From: Annona cherimola
Lineage: Eukaryota > Streptophyta > Magnoliopsida > Magnoliales > Annonaceae
Direction of reading: 5' to 3'
DNA length: 64,000 bases
Assembly (NCBI GenBank): GCA_030490835.1
Contig: CM059971.1
Span: 6,120,007-6,184,006, forward strand
Shown piece after piece: positions 1 to 11,208 of the stretch. The notes beneath the pieces are model-generated. The model had not been told where the DNA came from. It did no database searches and was given only the letters and a program-made list of their open reading frames with translations. How positions within the stretch are numbered: the first letter of the stretch is position 1; every line of letters begins with the position of its first letter. The translations under genes and the position numbers were made by a program.

Positions 1-157
1 CAATGGCGTGGGATAACCAAGCTTCATCCTAATACTCGGGACTTCAATCGTAAACCCTCTCAAGATCGGGTTTTTTACTCTCAAATTATTTCTCATTTGC
101 CATAATTTTCAATACGTATACACGTATAATTTCTCCTATTTTACATTTTGCCTTTTT

Positions 158-430
158 ACGTTTGTTTGGAGAGTAATAAAACTTTTTGACAAAAAAATTT
201 TCGATTTAAAAGTTATTAAATTAATAAAAAATGATATGATGTGAATCATTGGGTAACAATGAAGTGTAAAGAAAATAAAATTAAAAGATTGGTTAGTTGT
301 ATAAGTAATTGTCCAAAAATAATAAAAAAAGATAGTTGTATAAGAAAATGTAAAAAATATTGTTAAAATATAATAGTTATGAAGATTTAAAAATTTTAGT
401 TAAAAAATTTTTTTTTAAAAATGAACATGC
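158..430 (+). mobile_element. MITE, Tourist-like family, copy A (decayed)
   Basis: About 270 bp of AT-rich sequence starts with a terminal motif like GTTTGTTTGGAGAG. It aligns along its length with the copies at 20708 and 40239, sharing the internal blocks TGATATGATGTGAA, TTGGTTAGTTGTAT and AATAGTTATG. It has no coding capacity. The right end is too eroded to place exactly. The termini of copy C (GGGGTGTGTTTGG...AAACATACCC) suggest a PIF/Harbinger (Tourist) type MITE; this copy alone would not be diagnostic. Confidence 0.6.
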
Positions 431-675
431 ATTATACTTCGAATCAATTGAGAAACATTTGAGTTCATAAAAAAAAATCACACTTAAGTAATTTTTAATT
501 TTTGGAATGGTGTTAATCATGTATCAAAATGATTTTCATATCTAAGTGGAACAAATACTTTAAATCAAATGGATGAATTGAATTTAACAAATTATCCATA
601 TAGAACCCAAACTAAACCATTTTGCCAAAATGAATTGATACATCTTGATAGAAAAAAAATGATCTCATTTCTATG

Positions 676-787
676 TCATCAGCTTATATAGAAGTGGTTT
701 TATACAACTCTTAAATTTAAAATTTTGATCATCAGCTTATATAGAAGCAGTTTTATGCAACCCTTAAATTTAAAATATTGATGCTTG
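676..787. repeat. 56-bp direct tandem duplication
   Basis: The sequence beginning TCATCAGCTTATATAGAAG and running through TTAAATTTAAAAT is repeated immediately downstream with a few substitutions. The unit is about 56 bp with two copies. It belongs to the arm of a repeat family that recurs at 2020-2200. Confidence 0.75.
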
Positions 788-1289
788 ACGAAAAATTTAA
801 TTTTTTCATTGTATTTAATATTATTTGATTGGTAAAGATATCACAATTCATCTAAATCAAATATATGCATGGCCCATGTTGGATAAAAAATATATATTCA
901 TATCTAAATCATAAAAAATGCTTAGATTTATTTATACATGTTTTAGAATATAATAATAGTTTATAAAATTATTTATCCCCATAATAATTATATATTAGAT
1001 GGTTTAGATATTGAAAATATAATTTTAAAATTGATATTTATATAAAAAATTATTTTATAATATTTTTTCGAAACAAATTATTTTATAATATTGATTGTAC
1101 ATTGATTGTACACATTTATAGATAGAGCTCATCCAGAGTGATAGTAGAAAAATGAAAGAATATTCAATAGAATGTAAATAATTTTAAATACACTTAGTAA
1201 AAAAATGATAGAATATTCAATATCATATAAATAATTTCAAATACCATAAATGAAGTATATTTCTTATGAAATATCAAGATAGTAGCCAC

Positions 1290-1440
1290 GAGTCGTGTGG
1301 GCTCATGGTAACAGGCAAAGTCTCTCTTCCTAGAAGTCTCTTGTTCAAATCCAACCAGCCGCGTTGATTGGTGGTAAGTTCTCCCCCAGTGGGAGTGGGA
1401 GTGAAAATATTGGTCTCCTAATTCATGGGGTATTTATAAA
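1290..1440 (+). mobile_element. tRNA-related SINE candidate
   Basis: The segment has an A-box-like motif (GGGCTCATGGTAACAGG, about 1298) and a B-box-like motif (TGTTCAAATCC, about 1330-1341) roughly 33 nt apart. That is the spacing expected of an internal RNA polymerase III promoter. The sequence after the B box does not fold back to a tRNA 3' half, which fits a tRNA-derived SINE head with an unrelated body rather than a tRNA gene. No clear poly-A tail or TSD was found, so ends are approximate. Confidence 0.4.
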
Positions 1441-1499
1441 ATGTTTCATCTGAAAATAGAGGTATATATAGGATGTCCCTCCTTTGTGAGGGTTGCCAA

Positions 1500-1584
1500 T
1501 GTGTTTGATTAGTGAGAGTTGTGAACATGCCTAATTTGTAATATGTTTGATTAGTGAGAGTTGTGAACATGCCTAATTTGTTAT
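1500..1584. repeat. 41-bp direct tandem duplication
   Basis: The unit TGTTTGATTAGTGAGAGTTG continues through GTGAACATGCCTAATTTGT and occurs twice head to tail, almost identical. No function is apparent; replication slippage is a sufficient explanation. Confidence 0.85.
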
Positions 1585-1987
1585 ATTAGATGTCACCATG
1601 TATATGATAATAATAAAACAAAGTATCGAATGTAATTAACGGTGCATTTTGATCAAAATGGGCTCTATATGTACTTAAATGTATTGATATTTTATACAAT
1701 CATTTATTCATATATAAATTTTATAGCAAATCATTTATATATTGAAAAAACAACTTTAAAGTTGTTATTTATATTAAACTATTTTATTACATTGAATTTG
1801 TACCATTTTCAGATAGAGTCTATACACATATCCAATTGGGATGAAAATTGGTACGGTAATAGAATACGTAATTCTAAATATAATGGACAAAGTAAATTAT
1901 AATTTTATTATCAAGTGGAGCCCATTTTCAGGTAACTATACAGTAATTGTGGTGCAGTGAAGTTGCATTTGAATATTTCTCTATCTA

Positions 1988-2530
1988 TATATGTATATAA
2001 GCTCCACTTCTATATAACCCTGTATAATACTTTCAAATCTAAAATTTTGATCTTTGATAAAAAAAAAATCTAATTCATTCATTATATTTAACATCATTTG
2101 TTTATCTATGAGATTAAGTTTCATCTCAATCAAGTATGTTTATGAGCCATATTTGTTAGAAAATGTATAATATTCATGTGTAAATTATGAAAAATGTTAA
2201 AATATCAATTTTAAAGTAGTATTTTCGGCATCTAAACTATTTAAAATATCATTTCTATGTGAATAAAAGATTGTATAAAATATTATTACATTCTAATAAT
2301 GTGTAAATAGATCTAAGCATTTTTCATAATTTACACATGAATATGCATATATATATATATATATATTTGAACAAATGTGACCTATAAACATACTTGATTA
2401 GGATAAAATTTGATCTCCTAGATAAACAAATGATGTTAAATGCAATAAACGGATTAAATTTTCCATTAAGAATTAAAATCTTATATTTTGAAGGAGTTAC
2501 AGGGTTACGCTTCTATGTGTAATCGAAGCA
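1988..2530. mobile_element. Foldback element with ~200-bp inverted arms
   Basis: The left arm (about 1990-2200) and the reverse complement of the right arm (about 2320-2525) match over nearly their full lengths. Shared blocks include TTTAACATCATTTGTTTATCTA, AAGTATGTTTAT and ATTCATGTGTAAATTATGAAAAATG. A short spacer with an (AT)n tract near 2347-2367 separates the arms. There is no coding capacity. Long inverted arms without a transposase fit a foldback or MITE-type DNA transposon; the superfamily is unassigned. Confidence 0.65.
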
Positions 2531-3004
2531 ATCGTATGTATATATGAGGACAGCTCATACTTCAGAGATTACCCAGTGTGCTCTTTAATGAAGGAGGAGT
2601 GAGCTATACAAGGAGAATTGAGAAATGATTATCTTAAGCCTTGAAGAGCTCGGCATGTTTGGAACCCCTTCATTCATTCTTCTGCCTCATGTACCTTCTT
2701 CATGTGTTTTTCCCGAATTGTATTGATTCCATCATCTATGATCATGAGACAAAATTTGTTGTTAACTCCTTGGTGGTTTTATCAAGGGAGTAAGCGACTG
2801 GTCAAGTGGTTTTTCTGATTGTGGATGTTAGCAGTGTGCACGTCAATCCATTGAGTGGTGAAACAGGGGATTATTATCCATGCTTAGGGTGACGTGGGAG
2901 GTGGTATTGTCCACCTGCCTAGTCACGGGCTCTAACAATTCATAGAGCATTATAAACTACATTTATGGGCGAGCTATTGGACTCAAAATGCTTATTTTTT
3001 TATT

Positions 3005-3240
3005 TTTTTATTTTTTATACAACTGTTAATTTAAATGTATTTTTATATGTATATCAAGTTTTACTATTTTTTTGGATTTTTTAAAATTAGTGGCATTTTG
3101 ATAATTTTAAATTACGAAAATATCAATGATTTTAAAAAACAAAAAAAATCTACAAATCTTTAAAAATGATAAAACTTGATATACATGTTAAAAACACTTA
3201 GATTAATATTTGTATAATTTTTTAAAAAAATATAAAAAAT
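3005..3240. mobile_element. Small foldback element (family 2, copy 1)
   Basis: The left half (ATACAACTGTTAATTTAAATG... to AAGTTTTACTATTTTT) is the imperfect inverted complement of the right half (AAAATGATAAAACTTGATATAC... to TTAATATTTGTATAATT). A relative of the right arm recurs at about 11145-11208, which supports a dispersed MITE-like family of roughly 220-240 bp. No ORF is present. Confidence 0.55.
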
Positions 3241-3566
3241 TGAACTTTTGCACCCAGGTGCACCAAAGCTTAATGCACCCGGGTGTATAAAATCAGTTGC
3301 GACCAATAAATTGTGGATATTTGAGCATCTAGCGGTACCCTCAATACTTATCACTAAAATCCTGCTAGGATTCATCAGTAAGTATCAAGTCTCCCGGTAC
3401 TAGAGTGATAGTGAGTGTCCTTATTAGTAACCTACCTTATCTGGTTTACGTTGAAATTAAAATCTCACTTAGGTTCACAATAGCCCATTATTAGTGTCAT
3501 ATAAAGGCTGCGTGCATGCGTATTCAGGTTCTCCCATGTTTAAAATTATCTATTTGATACGCAAAC

Positions 3567-3584
3567 AAGTTTCACAAAAAATTA
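3567..3584 (+). repeat. Target-site duplication of LINE-1, 5' copy
   Basis: AAGTTTCACAAAAAATTA occurs here and again, identical, at 9609-9626 on the far side of the LINE. An 18-bp direct repeat at both ends of a LINE ending in A7 is the signature of target-primed reverse transcription. It fixes the element boundaries to within the A-tail ambiguity. Confidence 0.95.
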
Positions 3585-3756
3585 TCTGGCGAAGGTGTCC
3601 TCTCTCCGTAGCCCCGACAGACGATTCCATCGTGCTCGGGACTGAGTAGCGGTGATTGGAGAGAGAGGGGAAACATCGATTAGGGCTGGTCTTGCTAGCG
3701 CCGATTGGGCGGAAGGACAGACAGTGGAACAGACCCGAGCAGCTTCGAATCGAGGG

Positions 3757-5386
3757 ATGAATCCGAACATTGGAGACCTGCTGGGAGTGGAATTACAGAC
3801 TCTGGCGATCTCCGGCGATGCTATCAAGAAGATTCAACCTGGTGATGGTGGTCCCATTCTCTGCTCCCTATGGTCGACGAAAATGTATAACAGGGAGTTG
3901 TTTAAGGCTATGCTGTGAAGGCTATGGTGAACGAGAGGTACGTGCTTGTTTACGGAAATTGGGGAGAATCTCTTCCAAGTCTCCCTCTCAAAGCTGGAAG
4001 ACAAGGAGCGCATTCTAGTTGGGCGGCCATGGTTATATGAGCGGAATCTGGTGCTTGTGTCCGATTTAAAGGAGGAAACGGACATTGATCACCTGGTGCT
4101 CGTTAAAACGCCCCTATGGGTGCATGTGACTGGGATCCCGCATATAGTCGACAAGGACTACTTGGGTCGCAGCATCGGGAACTCGTTTGAGGAGGTGAAC
4201 GAAATTATAGCCATAGGAACTGAACTGAAACTGAATGTCGTGATTGATTGTCGAGAGCCGTTAAGGAGAGGATTATTCATTCAGATAGGTGGCCAGCAGA
4301 GAAGATGGATTTCATTTCAATACGATAAGCTCCCCATATTCTGCTATCTGTGTGGAAGACTAGGCCATGCTCATCGTGAATGTGGCTGAAATCCTAGCTC
4401 ATCCAAACCAGATTCGGAGGAAGTCATGCTGTATGGGAGCTGGCTTAGGACGAGCGTGAAACCAGTGCAGTTTCATGACGGGTCCATGAAGAGCAATAGG
4501 GTGGTGCCAACGAAGTACCTGGGGAGGACTACTAGCAGCGGTGGGCGGCAGTATGCACATCCTCTGAGCAGCAGGGATGTGCGGGACGGCAGCAGATTGG
4601 AGGACAGTTCAAGGTGTGGAGGAGAGTTTGACGATTCTATGCAGGTTAAGGGGCGGAGTGGTCAGGGAGTGGCTGAGGGTATAGATGAGGTTGGCCCTAT
4701 ACAGAGGGTTCGTCCGGTGGGGGAGGAAGTGCTTCCTTGGTGGGAACCGTCATATGGGGGTCCCTCTTCACAATCTAGGCAGCAAGGTGTGTTGCCGTTT
4801 GCAGTTGGACCCCATCCAGTTTGCTCCAAGGAGTGTCCTAAGGCTGTTGGCTTGTTAAGGAGTGGGAGCTTAGCGCCGGATCAATGTGGGAAGATTGTGG
4901 GTAAGAAGCAGATGGAGGCAGTCGTGCACATGGGGCAGGAGGGGCTGATGGCGGGACAACCACAAGGGTGTCCTCCAGTGCAGTTGGGTGGTGGGCACGT
5001 GCTGGTGGGTCTTCATGATGTGTGGCCTGGGCAAGGGGTGCGGGCGTGGTGAGGAGTTGGTCTTGCAGGAGGTGTATGTTGAGGTGCTGGATGAGGAGCA
5101 GGCGGGCTGTGCGGGTGGGGATGCCAGCCCGATAGTGGGCAGAGCTCTGCGGGATAGTTCATCAATGGGAGATGATGGGCGTTGCCATGGCGGGATGGGG
5201 GCATTGCACTCGGACAGAGGGGAGATCTCCTGTGCCAACAAAGGTAAATGGAAGAGGAGGGCGAGAAAGGGGCGGGATTCTGATGGGCCTGAACCGGCGA
5301 TGGTTCAAGTGATGGTTGGGGGAAAAAGGGGCCGGAATAGCAAGGGGGATGAGCGGCAAGAGGCTTCCAAAAGGAACAAAAGTTAA
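3757..5386 (+). pseudogene. LINE-1 ORF1, nucleic-acid-binding protein, broken
   Basis: The ATG at 3757 begins MNPNIGDLLGVELQ, the same N-terminus as LINE-2 at 31194. A DUF4283-like middle region follows (VGRPWLYERNLV, DCREPLRRG). The CCHC zinc knuckle CYLCGRLGHAHREC at about 4340-4384 is intact. A basic tail (KWKRRARKGR) lies near the end. Plant L1 ORF1 proteins bind the element RNA and package it with ORF2. TGA stops interrupt the frame at 3916, 3928 and 4387, with no frame change until about 5000-5050, where the C-terminus moves to another frame that ends at 5386. The knuckle being intact while upstream stops exist suggests recent inactivation. Confidence 0.88.
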
Positions 5387-5447
5387 GCTAGAGGTGAGAT
5401 GATTGAGGCGGTGGCTGGGGAGGGCTCCCAACCCCGCCTCCACTAGA

Positions 5448-8400
5448 ATGGCCATAATAGTCTGGAATTGCCATGGGCTTGGGAACCCACGAGCGATTCG
5501 TAGCCTTCTTGACCTGGTCAGGAATCAAGGTCCCTGTTTGCTCTTCCTTTCTGAGACGAAGTGCAATTCTAAAGAGATGGATAATATAAGAAGACGTCTC
5601 AATTTTGATTCTTGCTTCGCAGTGGACCCGGATGGGAGAAGAGGGGGGTTGGCTCTCATGTGGTTTAACAATAAACCGGCATGTATCAAGAGCTACTCCT
5701 TTCATCATATTGATGCGAGTTTTTTGGGGTGGAGGTTCACGGGCTTCTATGGTCATCCAGAAACACACAACAGGCATCAAAGTTGGGAGACTCTAAACTT
5801 GCTGAGTCTCGGTAATGATGACCCATGGCTTGTAATGGGAGATTTCAACGAAGTGATGGATCATAGCGAATATGCAAGTTGCAGGAACCGCCCGCAGGTC
5901 CAAATGGATCTTTTTTGTGAAGTTACCGATAGATGTAATCTACAATACCTCGGATTCAGTGGGGCAAAGATGACGTGGACAAACAATAGGAGGGGGAGGC
6001 AAAGGGTGGAGGCGAGATTGGATAGGGGATTGGCGTCTCCTTCTTGGCTGAATCTTTTCCCTCAAGCTAAAGTTCTTCACCTAGCGGCTCCTACATCGGA
6101 TCACTGTCCCATTCTGATGATATTCAATTCTAGTGGGAGGACGAGGAAACCGCCCCGGGAGTTTAGATACGAGCTTTTCTGGGCTCGAGATCCTGAGGCC
6201 TCCAGGATCATTAACAGCTCATGGTCCTCCCAGCCTCCGGGGGGCCGATTGGACATCTAATGTGCTCGGATGGAAACTTAGTCACTGCGGTTCCGAGCTA
6301 GATAAGTGGAACCAAAGGGGGAGAGGAAACATTCGGCATGAGATTCGGCGAAAGCAGAGGATGTTAGGTACACTAATGAGCAGGAGGCAGGATGATGAAA
6401 GGGACAATGCTATGCGAAGCCTTAAGCGACAAATTAATATTCTTCTGGAAGATAAGGAGCAATTGTGGAGGCTGAGGGCGAAAACACACTGGCTACTGGA
6501 GGGCGACAGAAATACCAAGTTTTTCCACCGTGTCGCTTCAAATAGACACCGCCCAAATCATATTAATGCTCTAAGCGACCGGAATGGGAACTGGATCAGG
6601 GATCAGGATATGATGATGAACATGGCGGTAAACCACTTTCAGGAGGTTTTTACTTCTTGCTCGCCGCGGGGGGTGTCATGGATTGAAAGTGTTATCACCA
6701 GGAAACTGTCTGATGAGCATAGAAGATCTTTGTCACTCCCGCTTCATGATCATGAAGTACGCATCGCAGTGAAAGGGATGATTCCTTTTAAGGCCCCGGG
6801 CCCGGATGGTATGTCAGCGGAATTCTATCAGAGATATTGGAGCACTATGGGACCCGATATAATTGAGTGGTGTAGGAATTTTATGAACGAGCGTAACCCT
6901 GATCAGCAGTGCAAACTTATCAAGGATTTAAACAAAACCACTATTGTTTTGATTCCAAAAATGGTGGGAGCGCATATGTTGTCACACTTCAGACCGATCA
7001 GCCTTTGCAATGTGGCTTACAAGATCTTAGCGAAGATCTTGGCTAACAGATTAAAGCATGTTCTTCACAAGATCATTGGAGACGAGCAGAGTGCTTTTAT
7101 TCCGGGACGGCTTATCACTAATAACATGTTAATTGCATATGAAGCCATCCATTCTTTATGGAGGCGAAAGTCAGGAAGGAAACAAGAGATGGGCATTAAG
7201 CTCGATATGTCAAAGGCTTATGACAGAGTGGAGTGGAGCTTCATGAGATGCGTGATGAGGGCCATGAACTTCGACGAGACTTGGATCGAGTGGGTAATGA
7301 GTTGCATTTCAACTGTCAGCTATCGAGTAAATGCCAATGGTTTCAAATCATCGTTCTTCCAGCCGGAGAGAGGCCTAAGGCAAGGTGATCCCCTGTCTCT
7401 ATACCTATTTTTATTATGTACAGAGGGTCTTTCTGCTTTGATTGCCTCTGAGACTAGCAGGGGAGCTTTCCATGGTATAAGGTTGCATCCTCATGGCCCG
7501 ATGATCTCTCATGTCCTGTTTGCTGATGATGCTATCATATTCCTCAGGGCGGAAGGGGTGTACTTAAGGAAACTTCTGGACATGCTCAATCTATATGCAG
7601 CTTCATCAGGCCAAGTGGTCAATATTGATAAGACAGCCATCTTCTTCAGTGCAAATGTGAATCATAAGGCAAAGCGGGAGCTGATCCATATCCTTGGTTC
7701 TGCAGGGAACGATTTCCATCATTACTTGGGGCTTCCAGCTTGGCTTGGTAGATCCAAAGTGGGTATTTTCAAAAGCCTCAAAGATCGTATCAGAAATTGC
7801 ATCCAAGGGTGGAAGGGTAAATTGCTTTCATGGGGAGGTAAGGAGGTGCTCATTAAGGCAGTTGCCCAAGCGATTCCCACCTATATAATGAGCATATTCC
7901 TATTACCGAAATCTCTTTGTAACGACATCAACGGGATGCTGAGTAGGTTCTGGTGGGGGGAGAAGGACGGAAAGAGGAAGGTGAGTTGGGTGGCATGGAA
8001 GGACTTATGCAAACCTAAGAGGGCGGGAGGATTGGACTTCAGAGATTTTCAGAAGTTTAACATTGCCCTTCTTGCCAAGCAAGTGTGGAGATTGGTCTCA
8101 TGTACTTCTTCGTTATGCCACAGAGTTTTAAAGGCGAAATACTTCAAAAATGCGGACATTTGGACGTGCAAGGCGAGATCATCTGATTCTTTTACTTGGA
8201 AGAGTATTCTGAAGGCGAGGGATGTCATTCAAAGGGGTTGCAAATGGCGAATAGGTAATGGACAACGGGTTCGCTTCTTTGATGACGTCTGGTTAGACTC
8301 CAAGATTGCTAAGCGGGGCCTCTTCCACTTTCTATGCCGGAAGAGGTGCGAGTTAGCTACTTCATTGATCATGAAACTTACTCCTGGAGGAAGGATCGTC

Positions 8401-9578
8401 TTCTGGCCGCGGCGGGAGAGGCTACTTGGCAGATGGTTCAAACGGTTCCCCTTCCTCGCACGGCTGAGAATGACTGTTTGTTCTGGAAGCACGAACCGAA
8501 TGGATCCTACTCGGATAAATCGGCATATAGATTTTTGTGCTCAGAGAACTCGACTGTGGATCACTTAGGCTTCTTTAAGGCTATCTGGCGGATAAAACTA
8601 CCGAGTAAGGTAATTATTTTCGGATGGCGTATCTACTCAAATGCTCTTCCTACCCTGAAGAATCTCTGGCAAAGAGGTATTGGGGACGATATGCGGTGCG
8701 CCTTGTGCAGAACTGACAATGAAGATGCTGACCATATTTTTCTAAGATGTGGCTCAACCTTAGGACTGTGTTGGAAGGCGGCTCGGGTGGCATATCAAAA
8801 TCTGTCAGTTCGCGAGCTTATGGATTTCCTGATGCGGAGGCATTGAACAGATGATCTTGTTCTTTTCATTGTGTGTAGTTGGAGGATATGGTATCTTCGG
8901 AATAAGCTCAGAATGGAGAACTCTCCACCTTCTTTTTCGAATGTCTTGCCGTGGTGTTTGGAGTTCCTTAATCAGCACAAATGTGCGCCCAGGCTCTCAA
9001 ATTCAGGGCTGCTGGAGAGGCCCCAGGTGACTCGCTGGTCTAGGCCACCACCGGGGTTTGTAAAAATCAATGTGGACGCCCGCTGTCACGAGAATCTAGG
9101 CAATTTCGGCTGTGCAGCAGTCATTAGGAACTCTTGTGGTGAATTTGTCGCAGCCAGTGGTTGGAAACGGAGTGGTAAGAGGGAAGCGCTCTTTATGGAA
9201 GCTACTGCTCTCCTCCTTGGACTCAGGTGGGCGATTCAGCTGAGATTAAACCAGGTACAAGTTGAAACCGATTCTCTCATTTTATATGACTATATTTCAA
9301 ACTCGGTTCCTATCTTCTCTGACGTGGGCTTTTTTGTTGAAGAGATTAGTTCCATCCTCTCTAACAATGCTTCCTTTTCGATTCACCATGTTCTTCGGCA
9401 AGGTAATACTGTAGCCCACTCCTTAGCCGAATTGATTTTTTGTTCTGTTGAGGACCAACAGTGTTGGCAGGGAAACCCTCCCAGTGCTATTGTTGGGAAC
9501 ATTTGTACAGACAATTTTTTGGCAGTGAATTGCGAGGATCCTTCTATCTCTATCCCCTCTAATGCTTTGAGGTTGTAG
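5448..9578 (+). pseudogene. LINE-1 ORF2: endonuclease, RT, zf-RVT, RNase H (broken)
   Basis: The start is placed at ATG 5448 (MAIIVWNCHGLGNP), the usual start of the endonuclease domain in plant L1 ORF2. The AP-type endonuclease (to about 6150) shows WNCHGLGN, LSETK, GFYGHPE, GDFNE and SDHCP. RT follows (about 6790-7650) with KAPGPDGMSAEF, FRPISLCNV, LDMSKAYDRVEW, RQGDPLS and the catalytic FADDA at 7519-7533. A zf-RVT region lies near 8480-8800 and an RNase H-like domain (NVDA, MEAT, ETDS, HHVLRQGN) at 9060-9440. Frameshifts sit at a G run near 6240 and a G4 run near 8315. TGA interrupts at 8844. All catalytic residues checked in EN and RT are present, so the damage is only in the reading frame. 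Confidence 0.93.
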
Positions 9579-9626
9579 GGATAGCGGGATTTCTTCTTTT
9601 ATCAAAAAAAGTTTCACAAAAAATTA

Positions 9627-10984
9627 GGGATATTTATGGTCCCATTTGAACAAGTTTAAAATGTACGTAAAGAATTTTTTTTGATATATATATATATATA
9701 TATCAATTTAAAGTTATATTTTCTACATTGAATTGTCTACAGTATTTTTCCTTCGGATAAATAATTTGTACATTATTATTAACAAATCTTAGTTCTGTTC
9801 ATAATTTGCACATAATTATATAGAGTTTAAAGTATGTCCATATTATAATTACTTTTCACCACAAGAAAAAACAAATGATTTTAAATAACATGACCTCTTA
9901 CATTGAAATTGAAATGAGATTTACAAATATACTCATAAGGTTTGACTAATATTACAGCTGTATCCCTAAGTTTGCAAAAATTACAAACATAGCTCCAAAA
10001 TTTGTATAAAATTATGCCCCTTTCATCAAGATTTCTGTTTGGATTTTCAATACAATAGAAAAAATACCCTTAAGCCTACGGGATTTGCATGTTGTGCAAT
10101 CAATGTATCATCTTCCCAGCATACTGCACACCATGACTCCTCTTGCATCGATGCCTGTCTTACTAACCGTTCCCATGTTCCAGCTAATGCTACTCGAGTT
10201 CAATTCTTCCGGTGAAATCAGTGCTAGTGTTGATTACTTTGTTATGACCGCTATGATTTTCTGTCCATGAAATTCCTCTGGAGAGAAATTTATGCCATTC
10301 ATTTGGTAGGCCCTTTATGACTGATTTATCCAGTTTTCCGATACTTGACACTATAAATATCCCGCAGAAAATACACACGGTTGAAAATGAAAACTATATT
10401 TTATTTTATTTTAATATTAATGCGAGAATCGATCATTACATGTGCCCCATTTTTTCACATTCTGGATTGCTAATCTATATGGCCGATTTTTTTAATTTCA
10501 TTTTTACAATATCACTCATATTTTGTTAGACTTAAAAACTATTTTTCCTTATAATTTTCATCTTTTATATTTTTTCTACTGATAACTAATAATATATATC
10601 ACTAGGGGAGGAGATCAACCCCCCTTAATGGGAGACGAAATGCTTCTGGTAGAAATCGAAAGCGTGACTATCTGAGCACTAGTAAAGACTTTCGATGTTG
10701 AGTGCATGGCCCAATTTTAGGTTGGATGCTTTGGGTATAAATTTTCATGAGAAACTATAATCCAATTTGTCTATTTAATTAATTGATGGTTATCTTTTGG
10801 GTATGGTCATCTTTTATCGGAGAATATGTGAGCCTTCAGGTGAAAGATATACCGTGCATTGTTAAAATTTATCATATATCTAAATATATATATGTGGGAA
10901 TAAAATAATCATCCATGATCATTTGCGCTTGGTCACAAATCGGGAAAAATATGTTTTCTTCATTTCTTCGAAAAAATTTTATTT
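9627..10984. other. AT-rich gap without a supported gene
   Basis: Apart from a (TA)n tract at about 9684-9703, I see nothing I can assign. A short open stretch at 10085-10270 has somewhat higher GC but no recognisable domain. Text such as ATACTCATAAGGTTTGACTAA near 9930 reads like a dispersed repeat, without enough signal to name a family. Confidence 0.6.
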
Positions 10985-11208
10985 AACTATTTATACAATT
11001 GTACTTTATTTATAAAATAAATTTATTATTTTTACATATTTATTTTATATATATTTTAAATACATGAGTATTTTAGTCATTTTAAACATGGATTAATTTA
11101 AAATGACTAAAGACCCCTTTTTAAAATAAAAATAAATAAATAGACATTTTTAAAAATGATAAAACTTGATTTATAAATTATACACACTTACATTAATAGT
11201 TGTATCAC
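10985..11208. mobile_element. Foldback element family 2, copy 2
   Basis: The right arm (AAAATGATAAAACTTGATTTAT to CATTAATAGTTGTAT) matches the right arm of the element at 3005-3240. The left end (ATACAATTGTACTTTATTTAT) is a weak inverted counterpart. It abuts the point where LINE-3 coding similarity stops, so it either inserted into the LINE 3' region or marks its end. Confidence 0.45.

Larger units (their letters stand above)
1..3566. other. AT-rich intergenic DNA built from small repeats
   Basis: No open frame here has recognisable homology; short ORFs such as the one near 1642-1902 are AT-rich and low in complexity. The stretch holds a MITE, short tandem duplications, a tRNA-like SINE candidate and two foldback elements, listed separately. 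Pieces of one family recur: the arm at about 690-920 resembles the arm at 2020-2200, and 950-1200 resembles 1690-1890. Most of this interval is therefore probably decayed transposon sequence. I see no support for a host gene. Confidence 0.7.
3585..9608 (+). mobile_element. Full-length L1-type LINE (LINE-1)
   Basis: A 6.0-kb non-LTR retrotransposon flanked by the 18-bp TSD. Order: about 170-bp 5' UTR, ORF1 with a zinc knuckle, ORF2 (endonuclease, reverse transcriptase, zf-RVT, RNase H), about 30-bp 3' UTR and a short A tail. LINE-2 (31011-47763) starts at the homologous 5' nucleotide block (TAGCCCC..A.ACGATT..TCGTGCT) and ends in the same CTTTTAT-A(n), so both are full length rather than 5'-truncated. 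ORF1 carries three in-frame TGA stops and one frame change. ORF2 carries two frameshifts in G runs and one TGA stop. It cannot make its proteins now. Confidence 0.95.

Noticed and set aside
1290..1360. tRNA gene
   Set aside because: Only A- and B-box-like motifs are present; no acceptor stem pairing or anticodon arm can be drawn.
4870..5455. Minus-strand proline-rich ORFs opposite LINE-1 ORF1
   Set aside because: They are shadows of the GC-rich ORF1 C-terminal coding sequence on the plus strand.
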